A stretch of DNA of 36,373 nt from Streptococcus vestibularis ATCC 49124 (GTDB lineage Bacteria > Bacillota > Bacilli > Lactobacillales > Streptococcaceae). The translations under genes and the position numbers were made by a program. The notes beneath the pieces are model-generated. The model was given only the letters and a program-made list of their open reading frames with translations. It ran no database searches and was not told the DNA's origin. How positions within the stretch are numbered: position 1 is the stretch's first letter; every line of letters starts with the position of its first letter. This document shows positions 17,801-25,508 of this stretch, in pieces. The stretch lies in assembly GCF_000188295.1 (NCBI RefSeq), contig NZ_GL831113.1, forward strand, positions 7,266 through 43,638, in the 5' to 3' direction.

Positions 17801-18751
17801 GTGAGAATAGCAATCCTAGGACTCGGAGTCATTGGAACGACTTATGCCTATGCTTTTCAAAAAGCAGGTCATCAAGTAGAACATGTCCTTAGAGACAGTA
17901 AGCGGAACAATGCTCCCAAATCCCTCTCGGTTGATTTGCTAGATGGTCGCTATCATTCCAAAGGTGAGAACAAGCATGATACCTATGAGGTTCATGTGGC
18001 GGAAGCTGATTCGGAATATGATTTTATTTTTCTCAGTGTGCGTCATGGTTTTGTCAAAGGAGCCGTGGAAACCTTGCGAAAAAATAATATCAAAGGCACC
18101 CTTGTTTTCTTCTGTAATTTCTGGAATACACGAAAAGATGTCCAAGAGTGGGCAGGAGATTACGACTATATTCTGGCTTTTCCGACAGCGGGTGGTCATA
18201 TGCAGGAGGACCATTTAGATGGTGTCTTGTTCGACCATTTAATGCTAGAAGGTGAGCAAAAAGCACACATTTCTAACTATGCTGATTTAAGGACTTTACT
18301 GACTTCTGCAGATTTGAAGTGGGAAGTTCCTCATGATATGGTCGAGTGGATTTGGATTCACATGGCGATTAATGCAGGTGTTACTTCGACAGCTGCGCGT
18401 TCGGGAAAATTGGAAAATCCAGAACAGCTGGCTTTGAACTTGATGAATAGTTCTTCGGAATTATCATTAGTCATTAAGGCCATTCGAGAAGCTTTGAAAG
18501 TGGTAGAAGTGCGTGGCGTAAATTTGAATCTTTACAAAGCCGAACTATTGCCATACAAAATTCCCGCTTGGATTGCAGGAAAAGCCATGAAAATCATGTT
18601 TGCGAAAAATGAGCTGACACGAAAAATCATGACCTTACACAATGATAAACAGGACATCTTCTATTGTTGTCAAAGTGTCTATCAGACCGGTCAGGAATTA
18701 GGTGTTGAGATGCCCATTCTTGAAGCAAATATGAAGGGCATTTCGCTTTAG
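17801..18751 (+). CDS. Ketopantoate reductase-like protein (ApbA/PanE family)
   Basis: A 316-residue NAD(P)-dependent oxidoreductase-like protein with an N-terminal Rossmann fold (GLGVIGTTYAYAF, GxGxxG) and a helical C-terminal half. It begins at a GTG immediately after the purK stop, with AAAGGA inside the end of purK. The family reduces 2-oxopantoate, but this member sits in a purine operon with no other pantothenate gene, so its substrate is uncertain. Very similar placement within an operon suggests cotranscription with purDEK. Confidence 0.7.
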   Translation: MRIAILGLGVIGTTYAYAFQKAGHQVEHVLRDSKRNNAPKSLSVDLLDGRYHSKGENKHDTYEVHVAEADSEYDFIFLSVRHGFVKGAVETLRKNNIKGTLVFFCNFWNTRKDVQEWAGDYDYILAFPTAGGHMQEDHLDGVLFDHLMLEGEQKAHISNYADLRTLLTSADLKWEVPHDMVEWIWIHMAINAGVTSTAARSGKLENPEQLALNLMNSSSELSLVIKAIREALKVVEVRGVNLNLYKAELLPYKIPAWIAGKAMKIMFAKNELTRKIMTLHNDKQDIFYCCQSVYQTGQELGVEMPILEANMKGISL

Positions 18752-18760
18752 GAGGTTTTT

Positions 18761-18988
18761 ATGATTCAACTTATTGTCAACGCATTTGTTGAAAAAGAGA
18801 AGACGGGGGCAGTCGTCGAAGTTTTGTATGCTAGTAGCGATCACGAAAAAGTGAAAGCTAAGTATGAAGAGTTGGTTGCTCAATATCCTGAAAATTATTT
18901 AGCTATCTATGATTTGCCGATGGATACTGATTTGAATAAACTAGATCACTATCCATCAGTGTGGATTGGGAAGGAAGAGTTTGAGTAG
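18761..18988 (+). CDS. Small conserved hypothetical protein
   Basis: A 75-residue soluble protein starting MIQLIVNAFVEKEKTG behind a good AGGAGG site, nine bases after the reductase gene. It is acidic (several Glu/Asp) with no membrane segment or recognised motif. A hypothetical gene between purK and purB is also known in pneumococcus; I recall the position, not the function. It is probably part of the purDEK transcript. Confidence 0.7.
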   Translation: MIQLIVNAFVEKEKTGAVVEVLYASSDHEKVKAKYEELVAQYPENYLAIYDLPMDTDLNKLDHYPSVWIGKEEFE

Positions 18989-18997
18989 GAGACCTTA

Positions 18998-20254
18998 ATG
19001 TCGATATTTAATTTTGGAAAACCCAAAGATGAAGCTTTAGAAAATAAAATTCAGAGATTAAATCAAGAGATTGCTATTCAAAAAGCAAAATTGGCAGATT
19101 TAAAAGCTCAAATAAAGATAGCAGACGAGATAGTCTCATTAAATACGGAGTTATCTCAGAAGCGGTCAGAATTATTTGCCATTCAGAACGAGATTTCTTT
19201 AGCTAATGACACACTTGGATTACAAGAGTTTGGATTCTTTGAGAGACAGTATAAGTTTTCTGATAGCACAAAATATAAGGAAGCTTTGGATAATTTGCGA
19301 AAACAGCAGAAAGATTTAGTTAAATCTGGTCAGGCTGGTAGAATTATAGTACCTATGCTTTTAGATAATAATAAAAGCAAGGGGAAGGCAATGCAGAATC
19401 AGCTTATTAAAGCGGCTATTCGTGGTTTTAATGGTGAAGCGGATGCCTTGTTAGTAAAAGTTTCTGTTTCGAATGTCGAAAAGAAGATCCAGGCATTGAA
19501 GAAAGCATTCCAACAACTGAATAGAATGTATTCACGTAATCAAATTGAAATTACGATACCCTATCTAAATTTAAAAATTGAAGAATTGCTCCTAGCTGCT
19601 GAGTTTGAATTACAGAAGCAAGAAGAAAAAGAATTGCTTCGTGAGCAAAGAGCAAAAGAGCGTGAGGACAAAAAACTTCAGGCTGAAATTAAAGCACGTC
19701 GAAAGCAATTGGAAAAAGATAGAACCCACTTTAAAAATATGGTTTCTAAGGTTGAGGAACTTTTGAAAAATGCCACTGGTGAAGAGTTTGAAGAACTTCA
19801 GAGACAGTTATCTGAGTACCAAGGTAAATTATCTGAATTAGATGAAATCGAAGAAGATATTGATTATCGTGAAGGTCATGCAACAGCCGGCTACGTATAT
19901 GTCATTTCTAACATTGGTTCTTTTGGTGAAGATGTTTATAAAATTGGAGTTACTCGTCGTTTAGAACCTCTTGAACGCATCAGGGAATTAAGTAGCGCAT
20001 CAGTACCTTTTCAATTTGATGTCCATGCTTTAATTTTTAGTGAAGAAGCTTTTGCACTAGAGACTGAATTACATAATCAACTTAGTGAGTATAAGGTTAA
20101 TAAAGTAAATAACCGTAAAGAGTACTTCAAGGTTCCATTTGAAAAAATTAAGGCACTTTTAGATAAACACGAAGAGTTAACTATAGAATTAAATGAGAAC
20201 GCTGAAGCATTCGAATATAGACAGAGTAAATTAGTGGGTGGTCAATACAAATGA
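18998..20254 (+). CDS. DUF4041-type coiled-coil protein with C-terminal GIY-YIG (T5orf172) domain
   Basis: A 418-residue protein. The N terminus (about 10-65) and the region 195-290 are charged coiled coils. The middle resembles DUF4041. The C terminus from residue 298 is a T5orf172/MUG113-type GIY-YIG domain: GYVYVISN, YKIGVTRRLEPLERIREL, an ALETELH segment and KEYFKV. Such proteins are usually phage- or island-associated, and a nuclease role is inferred from the fold only. The sequence is more AT-rich than the pur genes around it, suggesting acquisition. It overlaps the next gene by four bases. Confidence 0.75.
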   Translation: MSIFNFGKPKDEALENKIQRLNQEIAIQKAKLADLKAQIKIADEIVSLNTELSQKRSELFAIQNEISLANDTLGLQEFGFFERQYKFSDSTKYKEALDNLRKQQKDLVKSGQAGRIIVPMLLDNNKSKGKAMQNQLIKAAIRGFNGEADALLVKVSVSNVEKKIQALKKAFQQLNRMYSRNQIEITIPYLNLKIEELLLAAEFELQKQEEKELLREQRAKEREDKKLQAEIKARRKQLEKDRTHFKNMVSKVEELLKNATGEEFEELQRQLSEYQGKLSELDEIEEDIDYREGHATAGYVYVISNIGSFGEDVYKIGVTRRLEPLERIRELSSASVPFQFDVHALIFSEEAFALETELHNQLSEYKVNKVNNRKEYFKVPFEKIKALLDKHEELTIELNENAEAFEYRQSKLVGGQYK

Positions 20255-20547
20255 AGCTTTGGCTTATTCTATCGTTAATAATATGTTTTATAGGTTGTGT
20301 AATGGGAGTTCTAGGAATGGGAGAACCAAGTGATTGGAAGTCTCAAACAGCAAATAATATTACTACTGATAGAGAAAAGAACAATTATTCTTTAAAACAA
20401 AGGATTTATTTTTTCATAGGAGCAATTGTTTGTGTACTACTAATGATGGCTATATTAGTGATATCATTTAAACAAAATATAAATAAAAAGAAAGGAACAA
20501 GGGTACTCGTATTCACTAAAACTGAATACGGGCTACGGACTTCCTAA
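20251..20547 (+). CDS. Small two-helix membrane protein linked to the DUF4041 gene
   Basis: A 98-residue protein with hydrophobic helices at about 2-23 and 52-73 separated by a polar loop. The ATGA overlap with the preceding gene implies translational coupling and a shared function. Residues 86-94 are encoded by the hairpin CGTATTCA/TGAATACG (20508-20530), so the C terminus probably comes from the junction element and the native end may be lost. I do not recognise the family. Confidence 0.6.
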   Translation: MKLWLILSLIICFIGCVMGVLGMGEPSDWKSQTANNITTDREKNNYSLKQRIYFFIGAIVCVLLMMAILVISFKQNINKKKGTRVLVFTKTEYGLRTS

Positions 20548-20595
20548 TTGTAAACATAGAAAGGAAATGGGCATCTAGTTTGCAGAACTGAACCC

Positions 20596-20683
20596 GGGCG
20601 GAAAGCTCGGAATTTAGATAAACCTCCTAGGACGCAAGCGTCCGTCGTTGGTTTCCTAAAATTCAGTCGCTTTCTAGTCGCCC
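20596..20683 (+). other. Long hairpin element directly upstream of purB
   Basis: A nested, interrupted stem: GGGCG (20596)/CGCCC (20679-20683), GAAAGC/GCTTTC (20669-20674), AATTTAG (20611-20617)/CTAAAATT (20656-20663), AAACC/GGTTT, and an apical perfect GGACGC-AA-GCGTCC (20630-20643). It ends 14 bases before the purB ATG, which has no recognisable Shine-Dalgarno sequence. Confidence 0.65.
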
Positions 20684-20697
20684 TTGGTATCTTAAAC

Positions 20698-21996
20698 ATG
20701 ATCGAACGTTACTCTCGCCCAGAAATGGCGAACATTTGGACTGAAGAAAATAAATACCGTGCTTGGCTTGAGGTGGAAATCTTGGCTGACGAAGCATGGG
20801 CTGAATTGGGAGAAATCCCTAAGGAAGATGTGGCTTTGATTCGTGAAAAAGCGGACTTTGACATCGACCGTATTCTTGAAATCGAGCAGCAAACTCGTCA
20901 CGATGTGGTTGCCTTCACACGTGCGGTTTCTGAAACGCTTGGTGAAGAGCGTAAGTGGGTTCACTATGGTTTGACTTCTACTGACGTGGTAGATACTGCC
21001 TATGGTTATCTCTACAAACAAGCCAACGATATCATCCGCAAGGACCTTGAAAACTTCCTTAATATCATCGCTGACAAAGCGAAAGAACACAAGTTCACCA
21101 TCATGATGGGTCGTACCCACGGTGTGCACGCTGAGCCAACAACTTTTGGTCTTAAATTGGCAACTTGGTACAGCGAAATGAAGCGCAATATCGAGCGTTT
21201 CGAGCATGCAGCTGCTGGTGTGGAAGCTGGTAAGATTTCTGGTGCGGTTGGTAACTTTGCCAACATCCCACCATTCGTTGAAAAATACGTCTGCGACAAG
21301 CTTGGTATCCGTGCTCAAGAAATCTCTACACAGGTACTTCCTCGTGACCTTCATGCTGAGTACTTTGCAGTTCTTGCTAGCATCGCAACTTCTATCGAGC
21401 GTATGGCGACTGAGATCCGTGGTCTTCAAAAATCAGAACAACGTGAAGTGGAAGAGTTCTTTGCCAAAGGACAAAAAGGGTCTTCAGCAATGCCTCACAA
21501 ACGTAACCCTATCGGTTCTGAAAACATGACAGGTCTTGCACGTGTTATCCGTGGTCACATGGTAACAGCTTATGAAAATGTGTCACTCTGGCATGAACGT
21601 GATATCTCTCACTCATCAGCTGAGCGTATCATCACACCAGATACAACCATCTTGATTGACTACATGCTCAACCGTTTCGGAAACATCGTTAAGAACTTGA
21701 CAGTCTTCCCAGAAAACATGATCCGCAACATGAACTCTACATTTGGTTTGATCTTCAGCCAACGTGCGATGCTTACTTTGATTGAAAAAGGTATGACACG
21801 TGAGCAAGCTTACGACCTTGTTCAACCAAAGACTGCTCAATCATGGGATAACCAAGTAGACTTCAAACCACTTCTTGAGTCAGATCCAGAGGTAACTTCT
21901 CGCCTCACCCAAGAAGAGATCGACGAGATTTTCAACCCTGTTTACTACACTAAACGTGTGGATGAGATCTTCGAACGCATCGGTTTGGGTGACTAA
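20698..21996 (+). CDS. purB: Adenylosuccinate lyase PurB
   Basis: A 432-residue lyase acting twice in purine synthesis (SAICAR to AICAR; adenylosuccinate to AMP). It belongs to the fumarase/aspartase superfamily, with the signature [15 protein letters not shown] and the [11 protein letters not shown] block. The ATG fits the family N terminus ([10 protein letters not shown]), but the bases before it (TTGGTATCTTAAAC) contain only a weak ribosome-binding site. It is probably cotranscribed from purD or an unseen closer promoter. Confidence 0.96.
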   Translation: MIERYSRPEMANIWTEENKYRAWLEVEILADEAWAELGEIPKEDVALIREKADFDIDRILEIEQQTRHDVVAFTRAVSETLGEERKWVHYGLTSTDVVDTAYGYLYKQANDIIRKDLENFLNIIADKAKEHKFTIMMGRTHGVHAEPTTFGLKLATWYSEMKRNIERFEHAAAGVEAGKISGAVGNFANIPPFVEKYVCDKLGIRAQEISTQVLPRDLHAEYFAVLASIATSIERMATEIRGLQKSEQREVEEFFAKGQKGSSAMPHKRNPIGSENMTGLARVIRGHMVTAYENVSLWHERDISHSSAERIITPDTTILIDYMLNRFGNIVKNLTVFPENMIRNMNSTFGLIFSQRAMLTLIEKGMTREQAYDLVQPKTAQSWDNQVDFKPLLESDPEVTSRLTQEEIDEIFNPVYYTKRVDEIFERIGLGD

Positions 21997-22011
21997 TTGA
22001 AGCAATACAGT

Positions 22012-22039
22012 AAAAAAGCAGGTTAGACCTGCTTTTTTT
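22012..22039 (+). terminator. purB terminator
   Basis: AAAAGCAGG (22014-22022) pairs with CCTGCTTTT (22028-22036) around a TTAGA loop, with an A run before and T run after. It is strong and may work in both directions. Confidence 0.93.
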
Positions 22040-22042
22040 GAT

Positions 22043-22088
22043 GGTGACATTTATGTCACCAGTTTTGTGCTCTTTTCAGACTTATAAT
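22043..22088 (+). promoter_or_regulatory. ComR-type box and -10 promoter
   Basis: The 18-base perfect palindrome GGTGACAT-TT-ATGTCACC (22043-22060) contains the GACA-N4-TGTC core of ComR-family boxes. A T-rich spacer and a perfect TATAAT (22083-22088) follow. The flanks differ from the usual salivarius-group ComR box, so a ComR paralogue (such as ScuR/SarF type) or the mutans/pyogenic box type is equally possible. Confidence 0.6.
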
Positions 22089-22126
22089 AGAGTCATCGCT
22101 AGAAAACTGTCAGGAAGGAGAAGTTA

Positions 22127-22321
22127 GTAATCTTAAAAGGACGATTTAACTGTTTACCGGAACTTAGTCTCTTAATAGTAAGCATTGCTTATAATATCAT
22201 CCGCATCATGAATGATCTTGGAAGTATCAAAGCCCCCTCTTGGTTTTTAGATATGGATATTCCTAATGGTTCCTTATTATTACTTATTTTGCTTATTATT
22301 TTAAAAAGTGATGCAAGATAA
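22127..22321 (+). pseudogene. Start-less small membrane protein frame
   Basis: AAGGAG (22115-22120) is followed at normal spacing by GTA, not a start codon. From there a 64-codon frame runs to a TAA at 22321. It encodes two hydrophobic segments (LLIVSIAYNIIRIM and SLLLLILLIILK), resembling small bacteriocin-immunity or peptide-associated membrane proteins. The only in-frame ATG (22208) has no ribosome-binding site. It is probably a gene that lost its start, downstream of the ComR-type promoter. Confidence 0.45.
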
Positions 22322-22327
22322 TAATTT

Positions 22328-22360
22328 CTTAAGTTACCTTTAAGCTTATTAAGATATATT
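22328..22360 (+). promoter_or_regulatory. CiaR-dependent promoter of csRNA C
   Basis: CTTAAG-N5-TTTAAG (22328-22344), then exactly 10 bases to TATATT (22355-22360). It begins 6 bases after the start-less reading frame. Confidence 0.83.
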
Positions 22361-22366
22361 ATAACC

Positions 22367-22462
22367 ATCCTAATAAAGCAGCTAGCTTTTGTGAGCTAGA
22401 GGTAAACATAATTTTTTCATAACAAATCTCCCCGAAGAAAGTCTAGAAATCTAGGCTTTTTT
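22367..22462 (+). ncRNA. CiaR-controlled small RNA (csRNA C)
   Basis: A predicted ~96-base RNA. It has ATCCTAA at the 5' end, an extra hairpin CTAGCT (22382-22387)/AGCTAG (22394-22399), the anti-Shine-Dalgarno-like AATCTCC (22425-22431) and an 8-base-pair terminator stem (22439-22446/22451-22458) with T tail. Confidence 0.83.
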
Positions 22463-22503
22463 CTTCTTTTTTGAGGTTTTATTAGGATATTTTAAGAAAA
22501 TAC

Positions 22504-22662
22504 TTGAAAACCCTTCCAAAACAAGGTGATATAGTTATATAAAGATTCTATTGGACAAGCGGTCACCTTGGAGGATTAGGAAGAAGAGGTTGGGAAGCCT
22601 GTACAATCGTATCTTTTCAGTGGTCTTTGGACTGCTGTGAAAATCCCTTTGGGGATTTTTTT
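22504..22662 (+). ncRNA. Unassigned candidate small RNA with promoter and terminator
   Basis: TTGAAA (22504-22509), 17 bases and TGATAT (22527-22532) form a plausible promoter; TTATAT at 22535 is an alternative -10. Downstream are AGGTT-GGGA-AGCCT (22587-22600, GNRA-type loop), CAGTGGTC/GACTGCTG (22618-22637, loop TTTG) and a terminator AAAATCCC/GGGATTTT (22640-22659) with a T run. AAGGTGA (22523-22529) can also pair with TCACCTT (22563-22569). No CiaR repeat and no frame with a start. I do not recognise the family. Confidence 0.5.
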
Positions 22663-22669
22663 GCTGCGA

Positions 22670-22702
22670 TTTAAGGTTTCTTTAAGGTAGGGAGGTTATA
22701 CT
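22670..22702 (+). promoter_or_regulatory. CiaR-dependent promoter of csRNA D
   Basis: A perfect TTTAAG-N5-TTTAAG (22670-22686) is followed after exactly 10 bases by TATACT (22697-22702). It is the best CiaR site in the window. Confidence 0.9.
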
Positions 22703-22708
22703 ATAAGT

Positions 22709-22835
22709 CTCCTAAATAACTTTTACTGAACGCTGTTCAGTAAGTCTCGTTGGCTTGCACTTTTTGTAGAACAACGAACTTTTCTTTTTCATAATCTCCA
22801 AAAGAGCTCAATATGATGTGTTGGGTTCTTTTTTT
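22709..22835 (+). ncRNA. CiaR-controlled small RNA (csRNA D)
   Basis: A predicted ~127-base RNA. It has CTCCTAAATAACTTTT near the 5' end, a perfect hairpin TTACTGAAC-GCT-GTTCAGTAA, the shared CTTTTCTTTTTCATAATCTCC block (AATCTCC at 22793-22799) and a terminator AGAGCTCAA (22803-22811)/TTGGGTTCT (22821-22829). It converges on argS, whose own terminator starts eight bases further on. Confidence 0.87.
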
Positions 22836-22842
22836 GGTCACT

Positions 22843-22865
22843 AAAAAAACGCCCTTAGACGTTTT
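22843..22865 (-). terminator. argS terminator
   Basis: On the minus strand AAAACGTC pairs with GGCGTTTT (one G-U pair) around TAAG, followed by T residues, about 10 bases after the argS stop. Confidence 0.85.
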
Positions 22866-22874
22866 AAATATGGC

Positions 22875-24566
22875 TTACATCTCGTCTGGAGCTTCAACAC
22901 CGAGAAGGCGAAGGGCTTCTTTGAGGACTGTTGCTGTTGCGTAGCAAAGAGCTAAACGGCTGTCACGTTCTGGGCTTTCGTCCAAGATACGTGTGTGCGC
23001 ATAGTATTTGTTGAAGGCTTGGGCCAAGCTGATAGCAAATTTAGCAACGATAGATGGTTCAAAGTTGTCTGAAGCACGGTTGATGATACGTGGGAAGTCT
23101 TGGATGAGTTTGATGATTTCCCAGCTTTCAACGTCGTTTAGGCTGTATGTAGCATCTTCAGATGGCGTGAAGTCGGCCTTACGCAAGATAGATTGGATGC
23201 GAGCGTGTGCATATTGAACGTAAGGTCCAGTTTCTCCCTCGAAGGATACCATAGCATCAAGGTCGAAGTCGTAACCATTCATACGGTCTGTCTTAAGGTC
23301 GTAGAACTTGATAGCTCCGACACCAACAGCATGAGCAACAGCTTCCTTGTTAGGCAAGTTTGGATTCTTAGCTTCGATTTGAGCTTGAGCACGGTTAACA
23401 GCTTCAGCGATAGTTGGCTCAAGTAAGATAACGTTACCCTTACGAGTTGACAATTTCTTACCGTTCTTAGTTACTAGACCAAAGGCAACGTGAGTCATGT
23501 CGTCAGACCAGTCGTAGCCCATTTCTTTAAGGACAGCTTTCAACTGTTTGAAGTGAGCAGATTGTTCATTACCAACCACATAGATGGCTTTGGCAAAGTC
23601 GTAAGTACGTTTACGGTAGAGGGCAGCAGCCAAGTCACGTGTGATGTAGAGTGTTGCACCATCTGATTTTTTGATGAGGGCTGGGTGTTCGATACCGTAT
23701 TTTTCAAGGTTAACCACTTGGGCACCTTGAGATTCTTGGAGAAGTCCTTTTTCTGTCAAGATGTCAACGACTTCATCCATCTTATCATTGTAGAAAGCTT
23801 CACCGTTGTAGCTATCAAATGAAACATCAAGTTCATCATAGAGACGGTTGAATTCTACTAAGCTTTCGTCACGGAACCATTGCCAGAGGGCAGTTGCTTC
23901 CTCGTCACCAGCTTCCAATTTACGGAACCATTCACGAGCTTCTTCATCTACAGATGGGTCTTTTTCAGCTTCGGCATTGATACGCACATAAAGTTGAAGG
24001 AGTTCATTGATAGGGTTGGCTTTGACAGCTTCCTCGCTACCCCATTTCTTATAGGCAACAATCAGCATACCAAACTGTTTACCCCAGTCACCTAAGTGAT
24101 TGATGCGGACTGGTTTGTAGCCTTGTTTAGCTACGATGTTGGCAAGAGCGTCAGCGATAACTGTTGAACGCAAGTGACCGATAGAGAAAGGTTTAGCGAT
24201 GTTAGGACTAGACATATCAAAGGCAATGTTACGTCCGTGACCGATGTTTTGGTCAGCGTAGTGGCTGCCTTGAGCGATGACTTGTCCAAGAACGTCCGCC
24301 GAGATTTTTGATTTATCAAGGAAGAAGTTGATGTAAGGACCAACAGCTTCAACTTTTTCAAAGTTTGAAGCATCAATTTTTTCAGCGATGTCTGCTGCAA
24401 TCATTTTAGGGGCCTTGCGCAAGACTTTAGCCAATGAGAAGGCAGGAAAGGCGAGGTCCCCCATGTCAGCATTTTTAGGGGTTTCAAGCAGATTTTGAAT
24501 GTTTTCTTGCTCCAATTCGGGAACAACTTTGGCAATTTCTGCTGCAATGAGTTCTTTAGTATTCAT
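22875..24566 (-). CDS. argS: Arginyl-tRNA synthetase
   Basis: A 563-residue class I synthetase charging tRNA-Arg. The N-terminal Add-1 domain is followed by the HIGH-type motif FSIGHL (about 127-132) after SSPNIAKP, then the KMSKS-like GKKLSTRKG and a C-terminal anticodon-binding helical domain ending [20 protein letters not shown] precedes the ATG. It is divergent from argR, as commonly seen in streptococci, so arginine-responsive control through the shared region is plausible. Full length. Confidence 0.97.
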   Translation of the reverse strand: MNTKELIAAEIAKVVPELEQENIQNLLETPKNADMGDLAFPAFSLAKVLRKAPKMIAADIAEKIDASNFEKVEAVGPYINFFLDKSKISADVLGQVIAQGSHYADQNIGHGRNIAFDMSSPNIAKPFSIGHLRSTVIADALANIVAKQGYKPVRINHLGDWGKQFGMLIVAYKKWGSEEAVKANPINELLQLYVRINAEAEKDPSVDEEAREWFRKLEAGDEEATALWQWFRDESLVEFNRLYDELDVSFDSYNGEAFYNDKMDEVVDILTEKGLLQESQGAQVVNLEKYGIEHPALIKKSDGATLYITRDLAAALYRKRTYDFAKAIYVVGNEQSAHFKQLKAVLKEMGYDWSDDMTHVAFGLVTKNGKKLSTRKGNVILLEPTIAEAVNRAQAQIEAKNPNLPNKEAVAHAVGVGAIKFYDLKTDRMNGYDFDLDAMVSFEGETGPYVQYAHARIQSILRKADFTPSEDATYSLNDVESWEIIKLIQDFPRIINRASDNFEPSIVAKFAISLAQAFNKYYAHTRILDESPERDSRLALCYATATVLKEALRLLGVEAPDEM

Positions 24567-24684
24567 AGGTACTCCATTTCAAATCTTGTCATTCATACCT
24601 ATTTTACCATTATTTTAGTTAATAGGGTAGGGACAAGAAAGCATCTATTAGGAAGTATTGCATGAAAAAATACAAAAATTCTGT

Positions 24685-24717
24685 TATAATATGCAAAGAA
24701 TATACATAAAAAGAGGA
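24685..24717 (+). promoter_or_regulatory. argR promoter with ARG-box-like sequence
   Basis: TATAAT (24685-24690) is followed by TATGCAAAGAATATACATAA, whose two halves resemble the TATACATA-type ARG box of lactic acid bacteria. Autoregulation by ArgR is suggested; the match is imperfect. Confidence 0.5.
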
Positions 24718-24723
24718 AAGATA

Positions 24724-25149
24724 ATGAAGAGAGATCGTCAAGCTGTTATCAAACAGATGATTTCAAGAGATAAGATTGGGACACAAGAGGAAATTAAGCA
24801 ACGCCTAGAGGCGGAAGGTATCACGGTTACTCAGGCTACCTTGTCACGTGACTTGCGTGAAATTGGCCTCTTGAAGCTTCGTGATGAAGAAGGCAGACTC
24901 TATTATAGTTTGTCTGAGCACGTGCTTCCAAGTTTGGATCCTACGGCTAAGGACTATGTCAAATCAGTTTCCCGTGCCCAGTTTATGCTGGTTCTCCATA
25001 CAGAATTGGGTGAAGCAGATGTTTTGGCCAACCTAATTGATAGTGATGGAAATCCTGAAATTTTAGGAACCGTTGCTGGTGCAGATACCCTATTGGTAAT
25101 CTGTAAGGACGCAGTGGTTGCTGAAAGATTGGAAAGCGAGTTTCACTGA
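24724..25149 (+). CDS. argR: Arginine repressor ArgR/AhrC family
   Basis: A 141-residue arginine-responsive transcription factor, hexameric in the family. The N-terminal winged helix contains [25 protein letters not shown]. The C-terminal oligomerisation and arginine-binding domain contains [27 protein letters not shown] before this ATG decides the start over an upstream extension. Streptococci usually have several ArgR paralogues; which one this is cannot be told from sequence alone. Its TGA overlaps the next ATG. Confidence 0.93.
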   Translation: MKRDRQAVIKQMISRDKIGTQEEIKQRLEAEGITVTQATLSRDLREIGLLKLRDEEGRLYYSLSEHVLPSLDPTAKDYVKSVSRAQFMLVLHTELGEADVLANLIDSDGNPEILGTVAGADTLLVICKDAVVAERLESEFH

Positions 25150-25508
25150 TGAACACTCTTCATCAGGATTTTCAAAAAGCCAAAGAAGAGTTAATTGACC
25201 TCCTCAAACACCATGAGGCGGTTCTTGCTTTTCAAGAGGCTGAGAAAGCTATTGGACAGATCCCTCAGATTAGTGATCTAGCTGGACAGATGAAGTCCTA
25301 TCAACAAGAAGCGGTGCTTTTTCAAAAAATTGAGAAACAACGTGCCTATGAGGAGGCTGGTGAGCAGGCAGATTTGATTCAGAATGAGTTGGAAAATTTG
25401 CCCATTGTTCAGGATTACCGTCAAAAGATGCAGGATGCCAGTGACTTGATCCAATATGTGACCAAGTCTATCGAAGAAAGGATTAACGAGGAGTTAAGAC
25501 ATGGCTAA
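25149..25508 (+). CDS. YlbF/YmcA family protein
   Basis: A 119-residue all-helical protein with a coiled-coil character, matching the YlbF/YmcA (Com_YlbF) family. In B. subtilis, YlbF and YmcA with YaaT form a complex that affects RNase Y specificity, competence and biofilm. Overlap with argR (one base) and with mutS (8 bases) indicates one coupled transcription unit. The role in streptococci is unknown to me. Confidence 0.8.
   Translation: MNTLHQDFQKAKEELIDLLKHHEAVLAFQEAEKAIGQIPQISDLAGQMKSYQQEAVLFQKIEKQRAYEEAGEQADLIQNELENLPIVQDYRQKMQDASDLIQYVTKSIEERINEELRHG

Noticed and set aside
20692..21429. A 245-codon open frame on the minus strand opposite purB
   Set aside because: It is a mirror of the highly conserved purB coding sequence with no ribosome-binding site or family resemblance; several other long antisense frames over purL, purH and recA were dropped for the same reason.
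22089..22160. ComS/XIP-type signal peptide gene behind the ComR-type box
   Set aside because: No ATG, GTG or TTG follows the AAGGAG at proper spacing in any frame, and no short frame ends in a typical double-tryptophan or salivarius-type XIP sequence.
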